Part shown: positions 33,569 to 45,938 of the stretch, piece by piece
How the letters are laid out: each line of letters opens with the position of its first letter
How positions within the stretch are numbered: position 1 is the stretch's first letter
Assembly: GCA_963555705.1 (NCBI GenBank)
Contig: OY743183.1
Location: 29,485,932-29,549,931, forward strand
Source: Ligustrum vulgare
Taxonomy: Eukaryota > Streptophyta > Magnoliopsida > Lamiales > Oleaceae
Direction: 5' to 3'
Length of the DNA: 64,000 nucleotides
Notes under the pieces: model-generated
Told to the model about the DNA's origin: nothing
The model's database searches: none
What the model saw: the letters and a program-made list of their open reading frames with translations, nothing else
Made by a program: the position numbers and the translations under genes

Positions 33569-34866
33569 TGTTGTTCGCTCTGCAAGTGCACGGGTCGCGC
33601 AAGTAATAAAGTGGACATGAGTCCAAGTGTCGATCCCACAGAGATTGTTTTAAATTGTATTTTAGACTACTACCTCAACCGAAATAAGAAAGTTGTTTTG
33701 AATTGAGAAAGTTGTTTTGAAAACTAACATAAAGATTAAACTAAAGAAATAAGGAAAATTTGATTTGTGAAAACTTATGAAATGAACATGCTAGAATTGA
33801 GAATCCACATTAGTTCCATCAATTATGCATTACTCTAAATGTCTAATAATAATTTTTGAAAATCCATATTCCTAATGTTGTTAAAACTCCCTTTCGGACA
33901 AGCAATAACGCCTATTCCTACACACGACCCAACTATATTTCTATGTTGAATACGAATGTGCAAGAAAGCATTAAAGAACTGTGAATACTATTGTAGATAA
34001 TACAAAGCATAGAAGTATATTTCTATCCCCTATCGAACTTTGTGGCAATTGAAGCTAGTTTAATGAATTTCTAATCTTTCGAACTTAAGAAAACATTACC
34101 TAAAATCATACAATTAGTGATCAAGTAATTGCATAATAAGAAAAGCATGCATCAATTGCTCAAACCCATGAATTAACTAAATTAAGCAATAAAGCAACAC
34201 ATAAAATCTGAAATTTAATGCTTCATCACAATTCTAACATTTGAAACCTAGCCTGGAAACATAATTGAATAAAAATCACAAGAAAAATGGATAGATGTCA
34301 TCCTATTCATCCCTTGATCTTCAGTCTTCAATTGTGTTATTGGCTTGGCATGGATCCCTCGGCAATTTGACAGCATTCTGGCATGAAACAAGACAATTGG
34401 GAACCTTTAATTTCGTGCCCCAAGTCTGGTATTTATAGATGTACATGAGAATTAGGTTACTTGGGAGAAAGGATGCTGAATTCCATGCAAAAAGCCCAGC
34501 TGCGGCCCAGAATCTCTACCGTGCAACCGCAAGGTCCAAAAGTGCACGATCGTACGACTCTGGAGGTCTGTTTCAGTTGCGGATTTTTGTGACCGTACGA
34601 ACGCACGGTATAAAGTCGTGCGACCGTACGGTGTTGTGGTTGAATGCAATTTCCATCTTTTAAATGTTACAAGTTGATCCCTGTCTTTTAATTGCACATC
34701 AAGTCCTCCAACTTTCGATTGTTGCAATTTAGCCTCTGAACTTCCGATTTCTTCCAAATTTGATTTCTTCTTCCAATTGGCCCTTTGATTAACTTCATGA
34801 ACTCTTGATTTGATTACTTTGACACATTTAAGATAGAAATAAGTGTATAAAATACAATTATCAACA
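33569..34866 (-). repeat. 3' LTR of the Athila element
   Basis: Direct repeat of 50376-51808. It carries four related CpG palindromic words (such as gaccgtacg and gtgcgaccgtacggt) at 34518-34632. A deletion near 34835 removes about 130 bp present in the other LTR. Confidence 0.88.
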
Positions 34867-35477
34867 CCTCGAACTAGAACTATTGTTCGTCCTCAAACAA
34901 AAATAAAATTAAACTATAAAAATAAAAATATGTTTTTCCAACTTATTTACCATGCGCTTCAACAATCCAAATTGAAGATTCACTTTAGAAAAAGAAATAT
35001 GAACATAAAATATTTTCATTCATCCGATGCTCAACTTCATTGTGTGTGTGTGAATAGCCAAAATCAAATGAAAAATTATGCAAAAAAATAAAAAATAAAC
35101 TTGACAATGTGTGACTTTTTATGCAAGAGTAAGCCCGAATCCCATGTGGTCAACAATGATTCTCTTTTGATTTTCCTTACGCTCTCATGGATGATCATAA
35201 CCTTATTGCTTTTCTCTCATATCCCGAGGTCCTTCTTATTGATGTGGTTTCTAAATATGTATAATTTCCATTTTTCCACACAAGGTAGTTAAGATTAGAC
35301 AAATATGCACGACAAACCATGAATAATTAACAAAGTGTTAGGAATTTCAATCAACAAAGCTTATACCATTTCATTCCATTTTTCTTTCATATGGAAGACT
35401 TTTTCTTTTAATGTCTTTGTCTTTTACCATCTTTGTGCAATACTTTTCATACTTGCTTTCTATATAACTCATGTAGC

Positions 35478-35740
35478 GAGCTTTAGGTCGACAGCTCCCA
35501 ACTCAGTTGAGCTTAGGGTACCAGGTTCAGAGAACCCCTAAAACTTAATTACCCGAGTCATAAAGGTTTAAACAGAAAAGTTAAAGATGTTTTAACATCT
35601 TATGTGTAAGTCCACTCTCCGTACTTGCTTTATAGTTGACCCCTATAGCGAGCTTTAGGTCGGAAACTCCCAACTCAGTTGAGCTTAGGGTACCAGGTTC
35701 AGAGAACCCCTAAGACGTAATTACTCGAGTCAAAAAGACA
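35478..35740. repeat. Tandem duplication in the Athila 3' non-coding region
   Basis: About 90 bp beginning gcgagctttaggtcg and containing ttgagcttagggtaccaggt occurs at 35478 and again at 35648, a 170 bp period, with few differences. Non-coding. Confidence 0.85.
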
Positions 35741-35902
35741 TTTGAAGAGCAGAATAAGACCTTCAGCATTTTTTTGTTTTTATGCTGGTTATTATGGTTT
35801 ATACGTGTTGATCGAAACCCCTTACACTAAAGATGCACAATTAAAAACTTCAAATCTTAAATCCATCAATCCGTACTCATACTAACCTTCCCACCCCCAA
35901 AC

Positions 35903-38141
35903 TGTAACGCCCCTAGTTCCGAGAAACGCGGGAACGTCGCTTTTCTAAAATTTCAAATAAACTTATTGCGGAAATTGACTAAATATTTAATATCTCATTA
36001 AATGAATAAAAGTTTAGCGATAATTCAGATAAAATAAAATAATTCTTACAAACTTATTAAAAATGAAAAATCTTGATAAAATGAAATATTTATTTCGAAA
36101 ATCCACGACTTAAAAATAATATCCAAATTATATTCTTCGCCATTGCCCATCACTCGCCTCCATCACCGAAATCTGCAAATTTGTTAAAACAACGGGGTGA
36201 GCATTTCAAAATGAAATACTCAATAGACTCAACTCCAATAATTAATCTACAAGATAATTGGACAAATAATCATGCAAATAATGTAGTGACATTCTTTTCT
36301 TATTCATAGGCATCAAATAGTGAACATAAATGAACTATTCTTTTCTTAAATTATGCTAGCAGATAAATTATGACGTGCATAACATAAATTCTCAAATTTA
36401 TCTCATACGAGATATTCTTTTCTTTTCTCATGCAATTAAGAATATAACAATCACACAAATCCACATAATCACGTGCAATTATAATATAAATCAATTAGTG
36501 GGGGGCGAGTCTATCTCAAGCTTAACGAGTTCTCAAAAATCGGAGCGGGAAGTACGTCAATCTCTTAATTCTCCAAATGATTCGTCTAGCCAAGAAAGAT
36601 TAATTAAATTAGTATTTTCGAACTTGAATTTAAAGTAACTAAAATAAAATAAGATATAAGGATCTAATGAAATTTTAAGAGAATTGAATTTAAAATTTAG
36701 GGACTGAAGTAGACTTGTTTCGAAAATAATAGGACTGATTGAAATAGTTAAGAACTGCAGGGACCAATTGTTACATACTGAGACTGAATAAAATATTTTG
36801 AATTACAAAGGGCTAAAATAATTATATATCGAAACTTGGGGGCTTCAATGGGCAATTTTGAAAACTTAATATAATTAAAAATCCTCATCTTCTCTCTTTC
36901 TTAACATCTGAACTTAGAGACAGAGAGTAGAGAGCCGCGAGGGACGATGGGGAAAGGAGGGGCTCCGCCCCTTCTCCGCTACCATCCCCCCGGCGCTAGC
37001 GCCACCTTAGGGTGGTGGCTCTTGTGTATGGTAAGGATGGATTTGGGTGTGAAAATGAGACCAAACCGAGGCTTGGTGGTTCGACTCTTTTGGTGATTTC
37101 CGGCGAAGAAACTCCGGTGAGGGTCGACGTACGTTATGGGTACTGTTTAAAATTCGATTTTGGGTTTGATTTTGGGGATTTTGGCTTGGATTTGAGAGTA
37201 GGGCAGGGGCGGCTTTGAGTCGAGGTTGTGGTGGGACTGTGAGTTTCAATTACCGGCATTGGGTTACGGTTGCATGATGGTGAATGGTGATTCGATTGGG
37301 TTGGTTTGGCAGCGGTGATGAAAATGGGTGTGCAGTGGAGGTGTGGTCGGTTTAGTGCAGTGGCTGGTGGTGATGCTGAGGCAACGTTCAGAAGTTTGGG
37401 TTGAGGTTTCGACTGCGGTGTTGGTGTGGTGGTGCAGACAGTGGTGTTCTGATCTGTGTCAGATTGGTTGGTCATGGTGGTTCGTTGGTGGTGGTGATTT
37501 CTTGGTGGTTGGCGGTGGAAATGGTTGTCTGCAGATTGTTTGAAGATTGATGATGTGCGTGGTGTGATTTTGAGGTGATTGAATTTTGAAAATTTTGGAA
37601 TTCGTGTGCAGCAGTCGACAAATGTTGAGAGCTTACCCAGAGGTTGAAGCCTTGTGTGAGTCCTTGGTTGTTTGAGGGGTTGTGTTAAGAAACATAGGCT
37701 GCTGACTTATTTTTGGTAGTTTAGGGAAACGTTTGTGGTTAATGGAATGTGTGGCAAATTATGTTAGGTTTATGATTTGAGGGGATCTGCTGATTGCAGA
37801 AACTTGCAGTATATTAACCATTGTCATTATGGAAGAGAGGGATGGAATGAGGGACCCGTAATTTATAGATTGAATCAATTGATTGATAATAAGAAATAAA
37901 ATTCTGATCTTGGACTTTAAAAAAAAAAATCATTAATATTGAATTAAGATTTAAAATGGTGACCTGGGAATATTTTTGAATAAAATTCTGAATTTTCAAA
38001 TATGATGAAAATTAATTTAAATTCCATTTATAATTTGGCTAGACGAACACACCTTTAAGTTAAATTGGAAAAAGTCGTAGCGACGCGCATTTAAATTTCT
38101 AAAAATATTTTAGAAAGAATTGAAAATTCCCGGTCGCTACA
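35903..38141 (-). repeat. 3' LTR of the Tekay element
   Basis: Starts tgtaacgcccctagttcc, ends cccggtcgctaca. Holds a G/T-rich stretch (37000-37560) whose ORFs on both strands are compositional, and the segment 36838-36930 missing from the other LTR. Confidence 0.93.
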
Positions 38142-41100
38142 ACCCTACCACCTTAAAATAATTTCGTCCTCGAAATTTAAAACTTACTTGGTCTAAAATA
38201 TCTGGATACTTGGCCAGAATTTCTTCTTCTTTTTCCCATGTAGTCTCATCGCTACTATGTCTACCCCATTGGACTTTGACTAGAGCGATTTCTTTATTTC
38301 TTAGGACATGGACTTTTCTATCGATGATGCACATAGGTGCCTCTTCATAATATAAATTCTTATGAATTGGGATTGTCTGAAAGTTCACCACGTGACTGGG
38401 ATCGTGAACGTACTTTCTCAATAGAGAGATGTGAAAAACATTATGTATAGCCGAGAGTTCGGGTGGCAATGCTAGACGGTAAGCCACGTTACCTACTTTC
38501 TCCAATATTTCAAAAGGTCCGATAAACCGAGGCCTTAATTTTCCTTTCTTGCCAAAACGAATAGTGCCCTTCATAGGAGAGATTTTCAAAAAGAATTTAT
38601 CTCCAATCTCGAACTCCAAGTCCTTTCTTCTCTGATCGGCATAGCTTTTCTGTCTATCTTGGGCAGCTTTAATTCGCAATCTAATCTTCTCGATAGCCTC
38701 TACAGTCTTTTCAATTAATTCGGGACCCAATAACTTCCTCTCCCCAACTTCATCCCAATATACCGGCGATCGACATCTTCGCCCATACAGTGCTTCATAC
38801 GGTGCCATACCAATGGTAGCCTGAAAATTGTTATTGTAAGCAAACTCCACCAATGGAAAGTGAGCTTCCCAATTTCCGCTTAGGTCCAGTACACAGGCTC
38901 TAAGCATATCCTCTAAAGTCTGAATGGTGCGTTCAGACTGTCCGTCTGTCTGCGGGTGGTAAGCGGTACTAAAATTTAATTTAGTCCCCATAGACGTGTG
39001 TAAGCTCTTCCAAAATCTCGAAGTGAATCTCGGATCCCTATCTGAGACAATAGACGCTGGAAACCCCATGAAGTCGAACGATCTCCTTATTGTAAATCTG
39101 GGCCAAGTGATCTATACTGAGAGTCATCCGCACTGGAAGAAAATGGGCTGACGTTGTAAGTCGGTCTACAACAACCCAAATGGCGTCATGTCCCCTCACT
39201 GTTCTTGGTAAGCCTGTTACGAAATCCATGGAAATTTTCTCCCATTTCCATTCCGGAATGTCTAAAGGATTTAGCAGTCCCGACGGTCACTGATGTTCAG
39301 CCTTGACCTGCTGGCAGGTCATGCATCGTGAGACAAACTTAGCAATACACCATTTCATATTCCTCCACCAGAATGTAGTGCGCAAATCTCGGTACATCTT
39401 TGTTCCTCCTGGATGAGCTGCATATGGAGCTGAGTGGGCTTCCCTCAATATTTCATTCCTGATCTGATCATCTTTCGGAACATACAGGCGACCCTTGAAT
39501 AATAGTGCCTTATCAATTCCGATTTCAAAATCTGCTCTCTTGCCAGTTCCAACTTCGACTTTGATCTTTCCCAAAAACTTATCACTTTCCTGAGCCATCA
39601 CAATTCTGCTTCTCAAATCTGGCTTAACTGTCAAATTTGACAATCTGCTAGAACTTTGGATTCCTGTGTTTCTCACTTCGATTCTCAAGTTCTGAAAATC
39701 CCGAATCAATTGTTCTTGTACTGTTCCCAAAACTAATAGTTGACCCACATCTTTCCTGCTTAGCGCATTTGCAACCTTATTAGCCTTACCTGGGTGGTAA
39801 AGAATAGTACAATCATAATCATTCACCAGTTCCAACCATCGACGCTGTCTCATGTTCAATTCCTTCTGAGTGAAGAAATACTTGAGACTCTTTTGGTCGG
39901 TGTAAATCTCGCATTTACTCCCATATAGATAATGTCGCCAAATCTTAAGAGCATGGACAACGGCTGCAAGTTCTAAATCATGTGTCGGATAGTTTTTCTC
40001 GTATGGCTTCAACTGTCTTGAAGCATAGGCAATCACTTTGCCTTTCTGCATTAGCACACATCCTAACCCATGTTTCGAGGCATCACCGTATATCACAAAA
40101 CCCTCCGATCCATCCGGCACTGTTAACAATGGTGCTGAAATCAGTCTATTCTTCAATTCCTGGAAGCTTCGTTCACACTGCTCTGTCCACTGGAATTTTA
40201 CACCCTTCCGTGTCAACTGAGTCATGGGACCCGCTATCTTAGAGAAACCCTCTATAAATCGTCGGTAATATCCCGCTAATCCCAAAAAGCTTCTTACATC
40301 ACTGGCATTTGCTGGCGTAGTCCAATTACTCACTGTCTCCACCTTTGACGGATCAACTTCGATGCCATTGATTGTGACAATATAACCCAGAAAGCCTATC
40401 TTCTCAAGCCAAAATTCACATTTCTTAAATTTGGCGTATAGCTTTTCTGCCCGTAGTGTCTCCAACACAATTCTCAAATGTTCCGCATGCTGTTGTGAAT
40501 CTTTAGAATACACTAGAATATCATCAATGAAGACAATGATGAACTTATCCAACTACTGATGGAAAACCCGGTTCATCAAGTCCATAAATACCGCAGGTGA
40601 GTTCGTAAGACCGAATGGCATCACTGTGAACTCATAGTGTCCATATCGAGTCCTAAACGCTGTCTTTTGTATATCAGCAGGCTTGATCTTCAATTGATGG
40701 TAACCGGACCTTAAGTCCATCTTTGAAAATACCGCAGCTCCTTTCAGTTGATCGAACAAATCTTCGATTCTGGGCAGGGGATACTTGTTCTTTATCGTCA
40801 ACTTGTTCAATTCCCGATAGTCAATACACATTCTCATACTGCCATCCTTCTTCTTCACAAATAGCACAGGTGCTCCCCACAGGGACACACTTGGCCTAAT
40901 AAAGCCCTTCTCTAGTAATTCTTCCAGTTGGACCTTCAATTCTTGCAATTCTTTCGGTGCCATACGATATGGGGCTTTCGAAACAGGGGCAGCTCCTGGC
41001 ACCAAGTCAATAGCAAATTCCACTTGCCTATCAGGTGGAGTACCAGATAGGTCTTCTGGAAATACATCTTGGAAGTCACACACAACTGGAACTGACTCCA

Positions 41101-41577
41101 ATTTGATTTCCTCGGCAGGTTTTCCTTGGAGGTTAACCAGATAACTCTGACAGTTTCCCTTGGTAATCAGCTTTTCGGCTTGCATAGCCGAAATAAGGCG
41201 AGGGAGTGCTTTAACCTTCGAACCGTAAAATCTGAATACCTCATCTCCATTCTTCCGAAATACCACTTCTTTCTCATGGCACATGATCGCGGCACGGTTA
41301 GAACTTAGCCATTCCATTCCTAGGATAATGTCGAAGTCCTTCATCGGAATAATATTCAGGTCTGCCTCAAGCACTATCCCATCGAAATCTATTCTTACAG
41401 ACTTGACTATCTTATTGGCATTAAGAATTTCTCCTGACGGTAAGCTCACTTCAAGCACACTACCAGTTGTTTCACCCATTAAATTTAATCTACTTGAACA
41501 TGAGTCGGCAATAAATGAATGCGTAGCACCCGAATCTATTAGGACGTATACGGGAATACCAGAAATAGATAAAATGC
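38137..41577 (-). pseudogene. Tekay pol: protease, RT, RNase H, integrase, chromodomain (three reading breaks)
   Basis: Minus strand. Protease [13 protein letters not shown] (about 41545) has an intact D-S-G-A. RT shows [28 protein letters not shown] and [10 protein letters not shown] (F-x-D-D box). RNase H has [15 protein letters not shown] and [14 protein letters not shown], then YTDQKSL. Integrase shows the H-x-G-G-x-K...C-x-x-C finger, MDFVTGLPRT and [13 protein letters not shown], then QTDGQSERT. The end, [20 protein letters not shown], is chromodomain-like. Breaks: stop at 40553 after the RT F-G-L-T-N-S region, stop (TGA, likely from CGA) at 39287 in integrase, and a one-base shift near 39075. 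Otherwise full length for the lineage. Confidence 0.95.
38142..38154 (-). other. Polypurine tract of the Tekay element
   Basis: aaggtggtagggt on the minus strand directly before the 3' LTR. Confidence 0.8.
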
Positions 41578-41668
41578 CTTTTATTGTCGTTCATATTATT
41601 AATTCGAGCAATGCATGATACTTGAAATTAAGAAATGTAGGTATGTGAATGCTAAAATAATGGTATAC
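41578..41668 (-). other. Candidate 91-nt intron between Tekay gag and protease
   Basis: On the minus strand the gag frame runs ...NSDVIAG and then meets gtatacc...aataaaag, which begins GT, ends AG, is AT-rich and contains an in-frame stop after IPLF. Removing exactly this segment joins SDVIAG to [20 protein letters not shown] in frame, the continuous gag-protease wording expected for Tekay elements. Splicing is inferred; a chance insertion is the alternative. Confidence 0.5.
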
Positions 41669-42697
41669 CTGCAATCACGTCGGAGTTCTCAACGGCGTCC
41701 ATGGCAAAAACTCTAGCCTTCCCTTTCCTGTTCTGGTCTATGTTCTTTTTCTGGTCCGAGCCTTGAGTAGGTGCTGTGTTGCAGTCTCGAGCAAAGTGGC
41801 CCGGTTGGCCACATCGGTAACAAACAACCTTGTTGCCAAAGAGGCAATCTCCTTTGTGTGTCTTCTGGCACTTCGGACATGGTGGAAGGAAACTGGTCAC
41901 CTGACCTCTGCTAGGTCCTGTATTCTGTCTCTTATTGAAATTCTGGTTCCTGTTCTGATGATGACCATGCCATTTTCGTTTACCCTGATGCCCTTGATTG
42001 TTCCGGTTGCCTTGAGTGCCAATCTTTGCACCAGCAAAAGCCACGGCCTGAGCTTTCTTCACAACTTCTCGGTAAGTGGGCAGTTCATGTGAGCCAACAA
42101 TTTGCTTGATATCTGAATGCAGACCTCTCTCAAATCGGAGTGCCTTCTTAACTTCGGTTTCCACTAGATGTGGAGCATACCGTGATAGTTCCTCGAACTT
42201 CCGTTCATAGTCAGTAATGTCCATCTCACCCTGAACTAGCTGTAAAAATTCTGTCTCCTTGTGGTCTCGGAGGGCTTGTGGGAAGAATTTGTCTTTGATT
42301 TCTTCCTTAAACTCTTCCCAGGTCAACGCTGCCTACTCCTCTTCGGTCCTAGTCCGTGATACGGACTCCCACCAAAAGTCGGCCCTACCGATAAGCATAA
42401 ACTCTGCGCAAGTAACCTTCTTGTCCTTAGGGCAAGAGATATGCTTGAAAATCCTCTCGATTCCCTGTAACCAATCCTCCACGGCCAATGGATTGTCCCC
42501 ACCATCAAAAGTGGACGGACGATACCTCCTGAATTGTTCAATAATGGGCACTGAGGAACCCGTTGGGGCCTGCCTCAAATCTTGCACGGCCAGAAGTAAG
42601 TCCCTGATGACACTGGATCAGGCCGTGGGGCCTGTCTTGCGTTCCCTCGTTCAGATGTAGCACGGTCCATTAAACTCCTGTTAATGCGTCCAGCCAT
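41669..42697 (-). pseudogene. Tekay gag (frameshift and stop)
   Basis: The ATG at 42697 starts MAGRINRSLMDRAT. A one-base shift near 42600 moves to the frame with RYRPSTFDGGDNPLAVEDWL and DFWWESV, the start of the gag retrotrans domain. A stop at 42335 precedes LTWEEFKEEIKDKFFPQALR, EFLQLVQGEMDITDYERKFE and the zinc knuckle CYRCGQPGHFARDC (residues C-x2-C-x4-H-x4-C). The protein would form the capsid and bind RNA. After the knuckle the frame reaches the candidate intron. Confidence 0.92.
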
Positions 42698-42913
42698 TCC
42701 TTTAAAAATGAAAACAAGGAATGTGTTTGTACTTCTGATAAAATTCGAATCAAATATAGTAATAAATTCCATTCCAATATGAATGAACATGAAAATTGAA
42801 ATATTCTCATTAATGATTAAAATTTCCTTCGATTGAGGATACAAAACATAGAACTGTCAATACTGGGAATGGGAATAATGCTAGACTAAGATTTTAGATA
42901 ACCATCATATATT

Positions 42914-43363
42914 CTACATCTTTGGTGGTGACATAGGAGATATCGATCCTGGGGTGCCTGGGGTATCATCTGGTGCGCCCGGGGTCATAGTTGGTGAGTC
43001 AAAAGTATACCCTGGTGAGTTAGGAGTGTAGTCATATATGCCTGACTCGGTGTCGGGTATCTCAACTGGTTCTTCCTCGTCATCTGATAGAATAATTATT
43101 TCTGGTGCTGGAGCACGGGTTAGGTATCGGTCCCACCACATTACAAATTTGTCACAGACAGTCTGAAAATTCACATCCTCTCCTAGTCGTCTCTTCACAT
43201 CATTATAAAACTTGATCGCTAATTCGTGCTGACATTTTGGGAATGTTGACAAAAGGCGGCTAATAGATTGAGCAACAGTCAGCCTAAGCCCATTAGCTAT
43301 AGCGTCATGACGTATGGCACAAAAACGAAGGATATGATTCGATATCCCGTCAATCGGTGCCAT
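42914..43363 (-). CDS. Extra ORF upstream of Tekay gag (149 aa, unknown)
   Basis: Intact ORF between the PBS and gag, same strand. The first half is helical-looking and basic (DGISNHILRFCAIRHDAIAN, then DKFVMWWDRYLTR). A serine/acidic patch IIILSDDEEEP follows, then a proline/threonine-rich end (PNSPGYTFDSPTMTPGAPDD). No catalytic motif or known domain recognised. It is uninterrupted in an element whose gag and pol are both broken, which hints at recent constraint, but 149 codons can survive by chance at this age. The IIILSDDEEE patch resembles SUMO-interacting motifs (hydrophobic core followed by acids), a speculative reading. Confidence 0.55.
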   Translation of the reverse strand: MAPIDGISNHILRFCAIRHDAIANGLRLTVAQSISRLLSTFPKCQHELAIKFYNDVKRRLGEDVNFQTVCDKFVMWWDRYLTRAPAPEIIILSDDEEEPVEIPDTESGIYDYTPNSPGYTFDSPTMTPGAPDDTPGTPGSISPMSPPKM

Positions 43364-43760
43364 GCCTAGAATCCATTATGCAAAGTCCAGTTAGGGTTTT
43401 ACTATTTATTTAAATCTAGGGATGAAATATTTTATGAAAAATTTCTCAAATCGTACTAATTCTCATTATGCTCCAAAACTCGTTTCTTCCTTTCTTTCTT
43501 TCTCATTATTTCGGATACTAGTTTTCTAATTCTTTCTCGTCTTTTCTTTTCTTTTCTTTTCTCGTCAAATTCTCAAAACATTTATTCTCAAGTATCCGAA
43601 ATAAATCAATAAAGTAAACATACTAAACTTCGTTACCTTCGGAGTCGGCGGAAAATGATGGCAATGGCAAAAAGTCGTCAAAATATTATTTTTCTATTAT
43701 TTTTAGAAAAATTTTATTTTCTTGTTTTATAAAAATTTTGCAAGTCTACAGAAACGTAGA

Positions 43761-43775
43761 CCCGCTCTGATACCA
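43761..43775 (-). other. Primer-binding site of the Tekay element
   Basis: On the minus strand tggtatcagagcggg, three bases after the 5' LTR; complementary to initiator Met tRNA. Confidence 0.92.
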
Positions 43776-43778
43776 CGC

Positions 43779-45933
43779 TGTAACGCCCCGAGTTCCGAGA
43801 AAAGCGGGAACGTCGCTTTTCTAAAATTTCAAATAAACTTATTGCGGAAATTGACTAAATATTTAATATCACATTAAATGAATAAAAGCTTAGCGATAAT
43901 TCAGATTAAATAAAATAATTCTTACAAACTTATTAAAAATGAAAAATCTTGATAAAATGAAATATTTATTTCGAAAATCCACGACTTAAAAATAATATCC
44001 AAATTATATTCTTCGCCATTGCCCATCACTCGCCTCCATCACCGAAATCTGCAAAATTGTTAAAACAACGGGGTGAGCATTTCAAAATGAAATACTCAGT
44101 AGACTCAACTCCAATAATTAATCTACAAGATAATTGGACAAATAATCATGCAAATAATGTAGTGACGTTCTTTTCTTATTCATAGGCATCACATAGTGAA
44201 CGTAAATGAACCATTCTTTTCTTAAATCATGCTAGCAGATAAGTTATGACGTGCATAACATAAATTCTCAAATTTATCTCATACGAGATATTCTTTTCTT
44301 TTCTCATGCAATTAAGCATATAACAATCACACAAATCCACATAATCACGTGCAATTATAATATAAATCAATTAGTGGGGGAGAGTCTACCTCAAGCTTAA
44401 CGAGTTCTCAAAAATCGGAGCGGGAAGTACGTCAATCTCTTAATTCTCCAAATGATTCGTCTAGCCAAGAAAGATTAATTAAATTAGTATTTTCGAACTT
44501 GAATTTAAAGTAACTAAAATAAAATAAGATATAAGGATCTAATGAAATTTTAAGAGAATTGAATTTAAAATTTAGGGACTTAAGTAGACTTGTTTCGAAA
44601 ATAATAGGACTGATTGAAATAGTTAAGAACTGCAGGGACCAATTGTTACATACTGAAACTGAATAAAATATTTTGAATTACAAAGGGCTGAAATAATTAT
44701 ATATCGAAAGAGCCGCGAGGGACGATGGGGAAAGGAGGGGCTCCGCCCCTTCTCCGCTGCCATCCCACCGGCGCTAGCGCCACCTTAGGGTGGTGGCTCT
44801 TGTGTATGGTAAGGATGGATTTAGGTGTGAAAATGAGACCAAACCGAGTCTTGATGGTTCGACTCTTTTGGTGATTTCCGGCGAAGAAACTTCGGTGAGG
44901 GTCGACGTACGTTATGGGTACTGTTTAAAATTCAGTTTTGGGTTTGATTTTGGGGATTTTGACTTGGATTTGAGAGTAGGGAAGGGGCGGCTTCGAGTCG
45001 AGGTTGTGGTGGTACTGTGAGTTTGAATTACCGGCATTGGGTTACGGTTGCATGATGGTGAATGGTGATTCGATTGGGTTGGTTTGGCAGCGGTGATGAA
45101 AATGGGTGTGCAGTGGAGGAGTGGTCGGTTTAGTGCAGTGGCTGGTGGTGATGCTGAGGAACCGTTCAGAAGTTTGGGTTGAGGTTTCGACTGCGGTGTT
45201 GGTGTGGTGGTGCAGACAGTGGTGTTCGGATCTGTGTCAGATTGGTTGGTCATGGTGGTTCGTTGGTGGTGGTGATTTCTTGGTGGTTGGCGGTGGAAAT
45301 GGTTGTCTGCAGATTGTTTGAAGATTGATGATGTGCGTGGTGTGATTTTGAGGTGATTGGATTTTGAAAATTGTGGAATTCGTGTGCAGCAGTCGACAAA
45401 GGTTGAGAGCTTACCCAGAGGTTGAAGCCTTGTGTGAGTCCTTGGTTGTGTGAGGGGTTGTGTTAAGAAACATAGGCTGCTGACTTATTTTTGGTAATTT
45501 AGGGCAACGTTTGTGGTTTATGGAATGTGTGGCAAATTATGTTAGGTTTATGATTTGAGGGGATCTGCTGATTGAGGATGTTGATTGCAGGAACTTGCAG
45601 TATATTAACCATTGTCATTATGGAAGAGAGTGATGGAATGAGGGACCCGTAATTTGTAGATTGAATCGATTGATTGATAATAAGAAATAAAATTCTGATC
45701 TTGGACTTTAAAAAAAAAAAATCATTAATATTGAATTAAGATTTAAAATGGTGACCTGGGAATATTTTTGAATAAAATTCTGAATTTTCAAATATGATGA
45801 AAATTAATTTAAATTCCATTTATAATTTGGCTAGACGAACACTCCTTTAAATTAAATTGGAAAAAGTCGTAGCGACGCGCATTTAAAGTTCTAAAAATAT
45901 TTTAGAAAGAATTGAAAATTCCCGTTCGCTACA
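43779..45933 (-). repeat. 5' LTR of the Tekay element
   Basis: Direct repeat of 35903-38141. It lacks about 95 bp (joint at 44708, atatatcgaa|agagccgcg) and has a small duplication of gatgttgattgcag near 45576. Confidence 0.93.
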
Positions 45934-45938
45934 CAAAC

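Larger units (their letters stand above)
35903..45933 (-). mobile_element. Tekay/Del chromovirus (Ty3/gypsy), nearly complete
   Basis: LTRs 35903-38141 and 43779-45933 (TG...CA) with perfect caaac duplications (35898-35902, 45934-45938). Initiator-Met PBS at 43761; purine tract at 38142. Minus-strand order: extra ORF (43363-42914), gag, protease, RT, RNase H, integrase and a chromodomain-type end, the order defining Ty3/gypsy chromoviruses. LTR divergence is about 2-3% by eye, plus a roughly 95 bp deletion in the right LTR, so it is a recent insertion. Two or three stops and at least two frameshifts disable it. It is inserted in the 3' non-coding part of the Athila element. Confidence 0.96.

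Noticed and set aside
34866..35902. Env-like ORF in the Athila 3' region
   Set aside because: Only short ORFs without signal peptide plus transmembrane architecture on the element's coding strand.
37007..37543. ORFs on both strands in the Tekay LTRs (repeated at 44790-45321)
   Set aside because: They come from a G/T-rich LTR stretch, are present in both LTRs, overlap on opposite strands, and show no domain.
39982..42660. Plus-strand ORFs opposite Tekay gag-pol
   Set aside because: Antisense shadows of clear gag, RT and RNase H coding sequence.
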